Below, piece by piece: positions 53,579 through 61,965 of a stretch of 64,000 nucleotides of DNA. Source of the stretch: Methylorubrum sp. B1-46 (GTDB taxonomy: Bacteria; Pseudomonadota; Alphaproteobacteria; Rhizobiales; Beijerinckiaceae). The notes beneath the pieces are model-generated. The model saw only the letters and a list, made by a program, of their open reading frames with translations. It did not search any database and had not been told where the DNA came from. Location of the stretch: positions 248,001 to 312,000 of the forward strand of contig NZ_CP088247.1 in the NCBI RefSeq assembly GCF_021117295.1, in the 5' to 3' direction. The position numbers and the translations under genes are program-made. The first letter of the stretch is position 1, and every line of letters starts with the position of its first letter.

Positions 53579-55804
53579 ATGAACGCGCCCACCCTCTCCC
53601 GCCGCAATCTGCTTCTCCAGGGCGGCGCCCTGGTCGTCGGCTTCTCGCTCTCCGGAGGCAGAGCCGTCGCGCAGACGGTCTTCGCGCCGGTGACCACCAA
53701 CGGCTTCTCGAAGCCGGTCGCGCCGGACCAAGTCGACAGCTTCCTGGCGCTCGGCGCCGACGGCCGCGCCACGATCTTCTCCGGCAAGGTCGATCTCGGC
53801 ACCGGCATCAGGACCGCGATGGCCCAGATCGCCGCGGAGGAGCTCGACCTGCTCCTCGACCGCGTGACGGTCGTGCAGGGCGACACCGCGCTCACCCCCG
53901 ACCAGGGCCCGACCTACGGCAGCCTCTCGATCCAGAAGGGCGGCGTCGAGATCCGACAAGCGGCCGCGACCGCCCGCGCCCGGCTCCTTCAGCTTGCCGG
54001 CGAACGGCTCGGCCTATCCGCCGACGCGCTGGTGAGCGAGAACGGCACCGTGCGGCCGAAGGCGGGCGGAGCGGGCGTCACCTACGGCGAACTCGTCAAG
54101 GACGGACGCCTCGACCTCAAGGTCGATCCCGCTATCAAAACCAAGGACCCGTCGGCCTTCGCCCTCGTGGGCACCTCGGTGGCGCGGATCGACATCCCCG
54201 ACAAGATCACCGGCCGCTTCACCTACATGCAGGATTATCGCGTGCCCGGCATGGTGCATGCCCGCGTGGTCCGCCCGCCCGCCATCGGCGCGGAACTGCA
54301 GGGCGTGGACGAGGCTTCGGTCGCGGGAATTCCCGGCCTGATCCGCGTCGTCCGGCAGGGCAACTTCCTCGCGGTCGTCGCCGAGCGGGAATGGGCGGCG
54401 GTGAAGGCGGCCGGACAGCTCAAGGCGACATGGTCGCGATGGGAGGGCCTGCCCGAACAGGACAAGCTCTGGCAGCACGTGCGCGCCACGAAGGTGACGA
54501 AGGACGACGTCACCAGCAGCACCGGCGATGCCGAGGCGGCTCTGGGGCGGGCCGCCCGCGTTCTGGAAGCGAGCTACGACTTCGCCATCCACACCCATGG
54601 CTCGATCGGGCCCTCCTGCGCCATCGCCGAGTTCAAGGACGGGCTGCTCACCTGCTGGACCGCCTCGCAAATGACGCACGCGCTGCGCAAGCAGCTTGCG
54701 GCGATGACCGGTCTCGCGCCGGAGGCGGTGCGCTGCATCTACATCGAGGGGTCGGGCTGCTATGGCCGCAACGGCCACGAGGACGCGGCGGGCGACGCGG
54801 CGCTGCTCGCCCGCGCGGTCGGCCGGCCGGTGCGGGTGCAATGGTCGCGCGCCGACGAGCACGGCTGGGACCCGAAGGGACCGCCGACGCTGATCGACCT
54901 GAAGGCGGGGCTCGACGGCGAGGGCAACGTCGCCGCGTGGTCCTCGCAGTTCCATGTGCCGGAGGGCGCGGCCGGCAACGTGCCGCTGGTGGCGGCCGAC
55001 CTCGCCGGCCTGCCGCACGAGACCGCGATGTCGCCGGGCAACATCATCCAGAACTCGGCCCTGCCCTATGCCTTCCCGAATGTGCGCACCGTCTGCCACC
55101 GGCTGGCCACGACGCCGTTCCGGCCATCGTGGATCCGGACGCCGGGGCGGATGCAGAATACCTATGCCAACGAGGCCTTCCTCGATGAGTGCGCGGCGGC
55201 CGCGGGGATCGATCCGCTGGACTATCGCCTGCGCGCGCTCAAGGATCCGCGCGGCATCGAGGTGCTGAAGCGAGCCGCCGAGATCGCGCAATGGGAGGCT
55301 CGCCCCTCGCCGGTCAGGGACGTCTCCGGCGACGTGCTGCGGGGCCGTGGCATCTCCTACGTGAAGTACGAGTTGAACCGGACCTACGTGGCCGGCGTGG
55401 CCGAGGTTGAAGTCGATCGCCGCACCGGGCGCGTACGCGTGCCGCGCTTCTTCGTGGTTCAGGATTGCGGACAGATCATCAACCCGGACGGCGTGCGCAA
55501 CCAGCTCGACGGCAACGTCATCCAGACGGTGAGCCGCGTCCTGCTGGAGGAGGTCACCTTCGACCGCGGCGCGGTGACCAGCCTCGACTGGGCGAGCTAC
55601 CCGATCCTGACCTTCCCCGACGTGCCCAACGTGGTAATCGACCTGATCGATCGACCGACCGAAAAGCCGTGGGGTGCGGGGGAGCCCTCGGCGGCCATCG
55701 TTCCGTCGGCGGTGTCGAACGCGATCTTCGATGCGTCGGGCGTCCGCCTGCGCTCGGTGCCGTTCACGCCGGCCAAGGTGAAGGCGGCCCTGCAGGCGAG
55801 CTGA
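53579..55804 (+). CDS. iorB: Isoquinoline 1-oxidoreductase beta subunit-like, molybdopterin protein
   Basis: A 741-residue large subunit of the IorB type. A Tat-like signal opens it (RRNLLLQGGALVVGFSLSGG), so the enzyme is probably periplasmic, as known for this group. Molybdopterin-cytosine-dinucleotide family marks follow: LGTGIRTAMAQIAAEELDL, LTPDQGPTYGSLSI, GSGCYGRNGHEDAAGDAALL, RTPGRMQNTYANEAFLDECA, DCGQIINPDGVRNQLDGNV and KPWGAGEPSAAIVPSAVSNA with the catalytic Glu. GGGAGG precedes the ATG. No XdhC-type maturation gene or cytochrome electron acceptor is adjacent. Confidence 0.93.
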   Translation: MNAPTLSRRNLLLQGGALVVGFSLSGGRAVAQTVFAPVTTNGFSKPVAPDQVDSFLALGADGRATIFSGKVDLGTGIRTAMAQIAAEELDLLLDRVTVVQGDTALTPDQGPTYGSLSIQKGGVEIRQAAATARARLLQLAGERLGLSADALVSENGTVRPKAGGAGVTYGELVKDGRLDLKVDPAIKTKDPSAFALVGTSVARIDIPDKITGRFTYMQDYRVPGMVHARVVRPPAIGAELQGVDEASVAGIPGLIRVVRQGNFLAVVAEREWAAVKAAGQLKATWSRWEGLPEQDKLWQHVRATKVTKDDVTSSTGDAEAALGRAARVLEASYDFAIHTHGSIGPSCAIAEFKDGLLTCWTASQMTHALRKQLAAMTGLAPEAVRCIYIEGSGCYGRNGHEDAAGDAALLARAVGRPVRVQWSRADEHGWDPKGPPTLIDLKAGLDGEGNVAAWSSQFHVPEGAAGNVPLVAADLAGLPHETAMSPGNIIQNSALPYAFPNVRTVCHRLATTPFRPSWIRTPGRMQNTYANEAFLDECAAAAGIDPLDYRLRALKDPRGIEVLKRAAEIAQWEARPSPVRDVSGDVLRGRGISYVKYELNRTYVAGVAEVEVDRRTGRVRVPRFFVVQDCGQIINPDGVRNQLDGNVIQTVSRVLLEEVTFDRGAVTSLDWASYPILTFPDVPNVVIDLIDRPTEKPWGAGEPSAAIVPSAVSNAIFDASGVRLRSVPFTPAKVKAALQAS

Positions 55805-55946
55805 CGGGCCAGCGGCCGCCACCGCCGGCCCCGGAGCGCCTGTCGCCTCGCGCAGCAGGCGCTCGCCTCGACGTGATCCGTTCGGGGCCGGGACAAGACG
55901 GTGCCGCAGTTCACCTCGACCGGTCGGGACATCGGTATGAGGCGCC

Positions 55947-56489
55947 TCATAGACGGCCCGGATCGACGGGCTCCAAATCCTTCAGGAAGCGCTGGCCGTT
56001 GCGGACATACTGCTCGGCCGCCATGCGCGTCATCGCGGTGATGTCCATATCGCGGGTCGGCACGGCCTTGGCGGGCACCCCGACGATGAGGCTGCCGTCC
56101 GGGAATTCGGCGCCCTCGCGGACCAGGGCGTTCGCGCCGACGATGCAGCCTCGGCCGATGCGGGCGCCGTTGAGCACCGTGGCGCCCATGCCGATCAGGG
56201 TGTCGGCGCCGATGGTGCAGCCGTGGACAATGGCGCCGTGCCCGACGGTCACCCCCTCCCCGATCGTGAGCGGAAAGCCGGGATCGGCGTGCAGCACCGC
56301 TCCGTCCTGGATGTTGGTGCGGTCACCGATCTCGATCGGATCGTTGTCGCCGCGGATCACCGCTCCGAACCAGATGCCGACGTCGAGACCGATCCGTACC
56401 CGTCCGATGACGTGGGCGCCGGGCGCGACCCAGATTCGGGTCGCGTCCGCGACGTGCGGGGCGTGCTCGCCCAGGCGATAGAGCGCCAT
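55947..56489 (-). CDS. Gamma-carbonic anhydrase-like left-handed beta-helix protein
   Basis: A 180-residue hexapeptide-repeat protein (PaaY/YrdA/CaiE class). The repeats run IWFGAVIRGDNDPIEIGD, TNIQDGAVLHADPG, TVGHGAIVHGCTIGADTLIG and MGATVLNGARIGRGCIVGA, with three His (in VLHA, VGHG, IVHG) at the zinc positions of gamma-carbonic anhydrases. The C-terminal helix is LKDLEPVDPGRL. Activity is not assured in this branch; many members act as thioesterases or have no known role. I chose the ATG at 56489 (MALYRLG). Confidence 0.9.
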   Translation of the reverse strand: MALYRLGEHAPHVADATRIWVAPGAHVIGRVRIGLDVGIWFGAVIRGDNDPIEIGDRTNIQDGAVLHADPGFPLTIGEGVTVGHGAIVHGCTIGADTLIGMGATVLNGARIGRGCIVGANALVREGAEFPDGSLIVGVPAKAVPTRDMDITAMTRMAAEQYVRNGQRFLKDLEPVDPGRL

Positions 56490-56973
56490 GCTCCGTCCTT
56501 TCCAACCGTGTTCGCCGCAACCTGACCGGTGCGGGCGGCGCAGGATATCACTATCAACCGGACGGAAGTCGCGGGTTCTGCCAACGCCCGTGCCCAAGCC
56601 AATCCCCTTGCGATGATGGCGAGGCGCGGGCGGACGCGGCGCTCGCTCGGCATCCGCGGTCTCGAACGGCGGCGCGACCGCCTCGGGGCACGTCCCGGTG
56701 CGAGCGTATGCCGCTATCCCGGAACGCTCGGTGGACGATTGGGTCTCGAACCTGATGGTAGTGTCGGCATCCGCGAGTCGTTGCCCGCGCGAAGCCGGGT
56801 CGTGATCGACTTGGGAGAAAACTTCTGCCTCGCGATCAAGCGAGAGAAGAAGTCTCTCGAAGGCGCCGGAAATACGAAAAACCTCACCATTGCTTCCGGG
56901 CTAGGCTCGACCAATCTTTCAAGGCATATCCTGGTCTATCCGCAAACCGCCGTCTGCCAATCCATTGGTTGCC
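56490..56973. other. Intergenic, no supported gene
   Basis: 484 bp with a moderately AT-rich stretch from 56810 to 56960 that probably holds the promoter of the small gene at 56974. Short open frames here are not convincing. Confidence 0.4.
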
Positions 56974-57192
56974 ATGCGTCCCGTCCAATTCGATTCTTTC
57001 GGCGAACCTGTCGCTCAAGCGGTCGACGAACAGCCCACCACGGCGTCGCGGATTGCCTTGCGGACCGGCGTCGGCCTGTTCTGGGCGGCGGTGGTAGCCA
57101 TCGTCGCCGCGCGTGCGATCTATTTCGATCCGGCGCTGGCGGAGCGGTTCGGTAGCGTGGCCGCGCTTATCAAGACCGTCGTCGGGGTCTGA
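56974..57192 (+). CDS. Small single-helix membrane protein
   Basis: A 72-residue protein: a polar N-terminus (RPVQFDSFGEPVAQAVDEQP), one membrane helix (LRTGVGLFWAAVVAIVAARA) and a short C-terminal segment that could face either side of the membrane. A rho-independent terminator begins 37 bp after the stop, and codon use fits, which supports a real single-gene transcript. I recognise no family. Confidence 0.7.
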   Translation: MRPVQFDSFGEPVAQAVDEQPTTASRIALRTGVGLFWAAVVAIVAARAIYFDPALAERFGSVAALIKTVVGV

Positions 57193-57229
57193 CCAGCCTG
57201 CCGCAAACAGCTCTGATTGATCGGACATG

Positions 57230-57261
57230 AAGGCGCCGCGGGCTCTCCGCAGCGCCTTTTT
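57230..57261 (+). terminator. Rho-independent terminator
   Basis: AGGCGC-CGCGG-GCTCT-CCG-CA-GCGCCT stem-loop followed by five T, directly downstream of the small membrane-protein gene. Confidence 0.88.
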
Positions 57262-57316
57262 CTGTGCGGCATCCCGCCGGTGATACGGTCTCCGCTCGAT
57301 CGCTTCGGTGTCTCTT

Positions 57317-57409
57317 CGTCATTGCGAGGCGAAGCCGTGGCAATCCAGGGTTCCGTACTCTTCGGAGATGTCGCATCTTGGATCGCCTCGGCTTCGCCTC
57401 GCGATGACG
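57317..57409. repeat. Palindromic interspersed repeat, full copy
   Basis: The left arm CGTCATTGCGAGGCGAAGCC and the right arm GGCTTCGCCTCGCGATGACG are near-perfect inverted repeats about 50 bases apart, so the unit can fold into a long hairpin. A second, one-armed copy lies at 59743. This is the pattern of REP/BIME-type intergenic repeats. The rest of 57262-57761 holds no gene. Confidence 0.85.
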
Positions 57410-57761
57410 GCGTCGAGCAAAAACCGAAGCGATCAACCAGACATGGCATAACACCGTCCAACGCGGTCCGGGCAGGAAGGGCTTGAGCCGCCGATCCGGG
57501 GCATCGGTCGCCCGGCCAAGCCGACGCCCGACATTTCGAGCGCAGGGCTTAAGGCCGCCCGCACACCCGTCTGCGGTGAGCGGCCGGCGTGCTGGTGCGG
57601 AAAAGGCTCAAGCCCGAACCTTCGATCGGGACATCTCAAAGAGCGCTCGGCGGCATCGATTGCGTGTAGGAGGTATCTCTTTACACCCCGCGCAGGACAG
57701 AGAAATTCTTCTATGAAGCCGGCGTGAAAGCGATGCCGAAATTCGGCATCAAGGGACGACG

Positions 57762-58832
57762 ATGCTGCAGATGAACCGCCTCTCGAGGCCGCCGGAGCTC
57801 CGCTTTTCCGCGTCGCGCCTGAAGGAGCTGGCGCCCGGCATCGCGCTGTGTCTCGCGGTGACGCTGGTCTCGATCGGTTTGCAGAACCTCGAAGAGAGCG
57901 CCTTCGAGCACCCCTACATCGAGGCACTGGTGATCGCGATCCTGCTCGGCATGGCGATCCGAACCTTCTGGGCACCGAGCCCGCTGTGGCGCTCCGGCAT
58001 CGCCTTCAGCGCCAAGCAGCTTCTCGAAGTCGCGGTGATGCTGCTCGGTGCCTCTATCAGCTTCGCGGCGATCGTCGCTTCCGGGCCGGTCCTGCTCGCG
58101 GCAGTCGTCGCCACCGTGGTCATGACGATCGCCGCCAGCTATGCGATCAGCCGTCTGCTCGGACTGGGCGAGCGGATCTCGATCCTCATCGCCTGCGGCA
58201 ACGCGATCTGCGGAAATTCGGCCATCGCGGCGGTCGCCCCCGTGATCGGCGCCGACAGCGACGACGTTGCCTCCTCGATCTCCTTCACCGCCATCCTCGG
58301 CGTGCTGATGGTGCTCGGCTTGCCGCTGCTGATCCCACTGCTCGGCCTCGGCGCTGGCCAGTACGGAATCTTGGCCGGCCTCACGGTCTACGCGGTGCCG
58401 CAGGTTCTCGCCGCCACCGTGCCGGCCGGGCTCGCCGCGACGCAGATCGGCACGCTGGTCAAGCTCGTGCGCGTGCTCATGCTCGGCCCCGTCGTCGTCG
58501 GCCTCTCGCTCCTGGCTCCGCGCTTCGACGCGACCGCGGAAGCCGGCGGAACGCGCCGGATCGATCCGTTCAGGCTGGTGCCGTGGTTCATCGTCGGCTT
58601 CCTCGTGCTGGCCGCGTTCCGCTCGCTCGGGCTCGTGCCCGATGTCGCGCTCGGCCCGGTCACGCGGACCGCCGGCATCCTCACCGTGATCTCGATGGCC
58701 GCCCTCGGACTCGGCGTCGATGTGCGGGTGATCGGACGTGTCGGCGGGCGCGTCACGGCGGCGGTGACGTTGTCGCTCGCGCTGCTGCTGCTGGTGAGCC
58801 TCGGGCTGATCCATCTGCTCCGGCTCGGCTGA
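57762..58832 (+). CDS. YeiH family (UPF0324) putative sulfate exporter
   Basis: A 356-residue membrane protein with about 10 helices. Family signs are LVIAILLGMAIRTFW, FSAKQLLEVAVMLLGASISF, IACGNAICGNSAIAAVAPVI with the two conserved Cys, and AALGLGVDVRVI near the end. Members have been proposed to export sulfate or related anions, with weak direct evidence. The start at 57762 gives a short charged N-terminus; a second ATG lies 9 bases downstream. The YeeE/YedE and BigR sulfur genes lie close by but on the other strand. Confidence 0.88.
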   Translation: MLQMNRLSRPPELRFSASRLKELAPGIALCLAVTLVSIGLQNLEESAFEHPYIEALVIAILLGMAIRTFWAPSPLWRSGIAFSAKQLLEVAVMLLGASISFAAIVASGPVLLAAVVATVVMTIAASYAISRLLGLGERISILIACGNAICGNSAIAAVAPVIGADSDDVASSISFTAILGVLMVLGLPLLIPLLGLGAGQYGILAGLTVYAVPQVLAATVPAGLAATQIGTLVKLVRVLMLGPVVVGLSLLAPRFDATAEAGGTRRIDPFRLVPWFIVGFLVLAAFRSLGLVPDVALGPVTRTAGILTVISMAALGLGVDVRVIGRVGGRVTAAVTLSLALLLLVSLGLIHLLRLG

Positions 58833-58897
58833 GCCCGGTCCGCAGACGCCGCTCTCAATCTCGACCTCCCCGACAATCCATCCCATAACCGCCCATC

Positions 58898-59572
58898 ATG
58901 GCGCCCCATCCGACACTCTTCGACGAGGCATCGGCGCATCTGCCGCTCTTCGACGACCTGAGCGATGCGACCGTCGATCGTCTCGCTGTCGGCGGCTTCG
59001 GGCGCGGGCTGCTCACGGCCTCGCTGCGGGCCCGCCTCCGCAAAGGCGGCTTCGCGCATATGGGGGCGCTGGCGCTCGCGACGCCGGCTGGCCTGATGGC
59101 TTTGCGCAAGGTCGGTCCGGTCCGTGTCGGCGCGATCCGAGCCCATATCCTCGATGAATTGGCCCGGTTCCTCCCAGAGGCGCGAGCGATGCACGATCGA
59201 GACACGACGGATTGGCGCCGCCTGGACCGATTGCGCACCGTGCCCGTGGGCGCGCTTGGTCTCGTCCCGGCTCTTATCGAACGGTTCGGTTCAAACGGGC
59301 CCGGTTGGGCCGATCTCGCGGCGCTGCGGCGCATCGAGGTCGCGAGGGCGCTCGGCGTCTCGGGCGCGGATGTCGACGGAATCGTCTCCGCTCTCGTCCG
59401 CGCCGTTCGGCCAGATCCGCGAAGCATGCCGTCGCCCCGGACGCTGCGCGAGGGCGACACGCCGTGCGGGATGGACATTGCGAAGACAGAGGCCGAACTC
59501 GTGCGTGAGCGAGACCGCGAGTGGGACGAGGCGGCGCCTGAGAGGCGCGCGTTATCCCGTCGGGCACTATGA
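58898..59572 (+). CDS. Hypothetical protein with a helix-hairpin-helix-like segment
   Basis: A 224-residue soluble protein. Residues 58-85 read LATPAGLMALRKVGPVRVGA, similar to the HhH turn of RNA polymerase alpha C-terminal and other nonspecific DNA-binding domains. The rest is helical and Arg-rich (LLTASLRARLRKGGFAHMG; RRIEVARALGVSGADVDGIV). I name no family. It lies 65 bp after the YeiH gene on the same strand and could share its transcript. Confidence 0.65.
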   Translation: MAPHPTLFDEASAHLPLFDDLSDATVDRLAVGGFGRGLLTASLRARLRKGGFAHMGALALATPAGLMALRKVGPVRVGAIRAHILDELARFLPEARAMHDRDTTDWRRLDRLRTVPVGALGLVPALIERFGSNGPGWADLAALRRIEVARALGVSGADVDGIVSALVRAVRPDPRSMPSPRTLREGDTPCGMDIAKTEAELVRERDREWDEAAPERRALSRRAL

Positions 59573-59742
59573 GACCAAGTCAGGCGGTGGGCGCGCTACC
59601 GGTTGTCGCGAAGCCGGGTGCGACGCGAGATGCCCCATCCTCATCGAGCGCACCGCCGGCCCGAGACGAGCCGACGATCCAGCGAGCGGTGATGCGGGTA
59701 GGCATCATACGGTATCCGCGTGATGACCGCGGTCTGTTCTCT

Positions 59743-59800
59743 CGTCATTGCGAGGCGAAGCCGTGGCGATCCAGGGCTCCGCACTCTCCGGAAAAGTCGC
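59743..59800. repeat. Palindromic interspersed repeat, single-armed copy
   Basis: Bases from CGTCATTGCGAGGCGAAGCC match the left arm of the repeat at 57317 and continue similarly for about 40 bases (GTGGC.ATCCAGGG.TCCG.ACTC). The matching right arm is not present, and the stretch runs up to the stop of the YeeE gene. Confidence 0.75.
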
Positions 59801-59802
59801 GA

Positions 59803-60243
59803 TCAAGCATCGGCTCGCTGAGCCGCCGCGTCCGCGGCGGGTACGCGGCGAAACAGCAACATGCCGACGATCATGGCGGCCACGAAGGTCGCGGCTTGCG
59901 CCGGCAGCACCGTGAGGAGGGTCAGCGCCGGGCCGGGGCACAGCCCGACCAGCCCCCAGCCGAGGCCGAAGACCGCGGCGCCGGCGATGAGGCGCGGATC
60001 GATGTTGCGCCGGGTCGGAAGGTCGAGCCGAGTCGCGAGCCCCGGCCGGCCACGCCGCTGCGCGACGCGATAGCCGACAGCCGAGACGGCCACAGCGCCT
60101 GCCATGACGAAGGCGAGGCTCGGATCCCAGCGTCCGGTCACGTCGAGGAAGGCGAGGACCTTGGCGGGATTGGCCATGCCCGAGACGATCAGACCGAGCC
60201 CGAACAGCAGGCCGACGGCGAAGGCGGATGCGATCGCGGCCAT
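59803..60243 (-). CDS. YeeE/YedE half-transporter, C-terminal type
   Basis: A 146-residue membrane protein with four hydrophobic segments. GLLFGLGLIVSGMANPAKVL opens it, and GLGWGLVGLCPGPALTLLT carries the conserved Cys of the thiosulfate-transporter (YeeE/TsuA) family. It pairs with the half-transporter gene 3 bp upstream. Together they could carry thiosulfate or another sulfur compound across the inner membrane. Such split pairs commonly sit beside BigR-type regulators in alphaproteobacteria. Confidence 0.9.
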   Translation of the reverse strand: MAAIASAFAVGLLFGLGLIVSGMANPAKVLAFLDVTGRWDPSLAFVMAGAVAVSAVGYRVAQRRGRPGLATRLDLPTRRNIDPRLIAGAAVFGLGWGLVGLCPGPALTLLTVLPAQAATFVAAMIVGMLLFRRVPAADAAAQRADA

Positions 60244-60246
60244 GGC

Positions 60247-60672
60247 TCAGGCTCCGAGCAGACGATGTGTGACGAGGACGGTCAAGATCGCGGTGACCAT
60301 GAACATGAGGGTCGCGACGAGTGAGCGGGGCGAACCGCGCCCGATGCCGCAAACCCCGTGGCCACTGGTGCAGCCCGCCCCGAGCCGGGCGCCGAAGCCG
60401 ACAAGGAGGCCGGCGACCGCCAGGAGTGGGAACGAGGCTTCGACGGTCACCGGTGGCAGGCTTCCTCCCAGAACGGCATAGGCCGGCGGAGCCAGGATCA
60501 GGCCGGCCAGGAAAGCGATCCGCCAGCCGATCCCGCCCGCGGCAGGGGCAAGCAACCCATCGAGGATTCCGCTGATCCCGGCGATGCGCCCGTTGAGCAG
60601 CAGCAGCAGAGCGGCGGACGCGCCGATCATAAGGCCGCCGAGCGTGGCGCTGAGGGGTGTAAAGCCGTCCAT
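60247..60672 (-). CDS. YeeE/YedE half-transporter, N-terminal type
   Basis: A 141-residue membrane protein with four segments. [20 protein letters not shown] holds the family's Cys pair that contacts the sulfur substrate, and [20 protein letters not shown] is the first helix. The ATG at 60672 (MDGFTPLS) lies after GGAGT. It shares a transcript with the second half-gene. A BigR-like operator lies 113 bp upstream, so it should be induced by sulfide or persulfide. The substrate is inferred from the family. Confidence 0.9.
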   Translation of the reverse strand: MDGFTPLSATLGGLMIGASAALLLLLNGRIAGISGILDGLLAPAAGGIGWRIAFLAGLILAPPAYAVLGGSLPPVTVEASFPLLAVAGLLVGFGARLGAGCTSGHGVCGIGRGSPRSLVATLMFMVTAILTVLVTHRLLGA

Positions 60673-60784
60673 CGGATCACTCCTGAATTGCGACCCCGCC
60701 GCATCCGTAGACACCATGCGCCCCTCGCTCGGCTTGGGCGGGCGATGGAGTACGCACTCGTTATCGTTGAATTAGATACTTCTC

Positions 60785-60802
60785 AATTAGAATTATCTAA
60801 AT
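60785..60802 (-). promoter_or_regulatory. Predicted BigR operator before the YeeE/YedE pair
   Basis: Read on the minus strand the site is ATTTAGATAATTCTAATT. It differs at only two bases from the site before bigR (61338-61355). A further half-site with ATTAGATA lies at 60771. It sits in an AT-rich island between the half-transporter and bigR. Confidence 0.75.
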
Positions 60803-60903
60803 CGATCTTCAACGCAAGCGTGCCGGCTGTTCCCTGACGGGCGGAGCGAGATCGGCTTCGGCTCGCGCTTCGACCGCTGCATCAAGGCCGACCTCGCTCC
60901 GGG

Positions 60904-61305
60904 TCATCGCTCGTCGGGCGTTCTCCGAAGTCGATCTCGCTCCGAGCGAGTCGGTTCACCGCGGGCCACGGCCTCATCCGCCCCGTTGTCGTCGGGGCAG
61001 AAGATATCCTTCAAGGTGGCGAGAACACGCGCGGCCCTTGGGTCCGCCAATCGGTAGTACAGGGTCTGGCTCTCGCGTCGGAAAGCGACCAGATCGTCTT
61101 CGCGTAGCTTGGCGAGGTGCTGCGACAGGGCCGATTGGCTGAGCTCGACCGCCTCGGCCAGGCTCGAGACGTCCTTCTCACCATGGGCGACCAGCAGGCA
61201 CAGGATGAGCAGGCGCTTTTCGTTCGCGAGGAGCCGCAGCAAGCGCGCCGCGTCGGCGGCCTTGTCCTCAAGGCGCAGAAGGTCGGTCGGCGTCAGGGCA
61301 TCCAT
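60904..61305 (-). CDS. bigR: BigR/SqrR-type ArsR-family persulfide-sensing repressor
   Basis: A 133-residue winged-helix protein. The HTH reads SLAEAVELSQSALSQHLAKL. Two cysteines at positions 36 (KRLLILC) and 103 (KDIFC) match the pair that forms a disulfide or polysulfide bridge in BigR and SqrR and releases DNA. No metal-binding ArsR motif is present. The ATG at 61305 fits the family N-terminus; an upstream extension is possible. Identical operators lie before this gene and before the YeeE/YedE pair, implying autoregulation and control of that pair. Confidence 0.9.
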   Translation of the reverse strand: MDALTPTDLLRLEDKAADAARLLRLLANEKRLLILCLLVAHGEKDVSSLAEAVELSQSALSQHLAKLREDDLVAFRRESQTLYYRLADPRAARVLATLKDIFCPDDNGADEAVARGEPTRSERDRLRRTPDER

Positions 61306-61337
61306 CGGACCGCATCCCAAAGTGGTCGGTCCCTCTT

Positions 61338-61355
61338 ATTTAGGTAATTCTAATA
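61338..61355 (+). promoter_or_regulatory. Predicted BigR operator before bigR
   Basis: ATTTAGGTAATTCTAATA, an AT-rich site in GC-rich surroundings, about 33 bp upstream of the bigR start. It nearly matches the site at 60785-60802 read in the other orientation, so BigR probably regulates itself. Confidence 0.78.
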
Positions 61356-61965
61356 TGTTTCGAGAGGGCCGTCCCGCTGCGCCCGGTTCATGACGCGCGC
61401 TTCGGTTGCGGCCGGCCAGGATGTCCAGCCCCGGCAGACTTCCTGCTCGATGCCCTGGACCAAGCTTGGCACTCGTGAGGACAGTACGCGCTCGCTTTAC
61501 TCAGCACTCGTCGACCGAAACGGCTTGAAGCGATCGCTGGAGTGGCCCTGTTTTAACATTATCTTGAGCGGCGAGCAATGATAACACAAGGTGAACGCAA
61601 AAAGTTCTGCAATAATTTATAAGCAATGTGATTTTGTATTTACTTATGAAATACTCTCCAGGAAACTGATCAGCAATTTATCTTAATGTTTGAGGGGAAA
61701 ATAATACATAAACAATCGACCAAATATACCGATTTGCAAAGTATTGTAATAATTTGAATCTATTATTCTGTCTCCCCTCTGCGTGTGAAGGAAAAACCCT
61801 CACGCGAGAGTTTTTCCCGTCTCGTTAGGTATTTTTTAACTCCAGCCAATCCGCGCGGCTGGTGGAATGCTGTGGCCAGTTCCGAGCCGTCCCCGGTCAC
61901 AAGGGGCGCTCGACCCTTCACCAGGCCGGCTGCTGCTCGCCGGTGTGCACATTCGGGAGGTGGCC
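61356..61965. other. AT-rich intergenic region before the peroxidase gene
   Basis: 610 bp. From about 61545 to 61780 base composition drops well below the GC level of the window, with many TAAT/AATA words. An inverted repeat GGAAAAAC / GTTTTTCC (61790-61817) with a T run could be an attenuator or terminator in the leader. No gene is seen. Promoter elements are likely in the AT-rich part. Confidence 0.45.
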
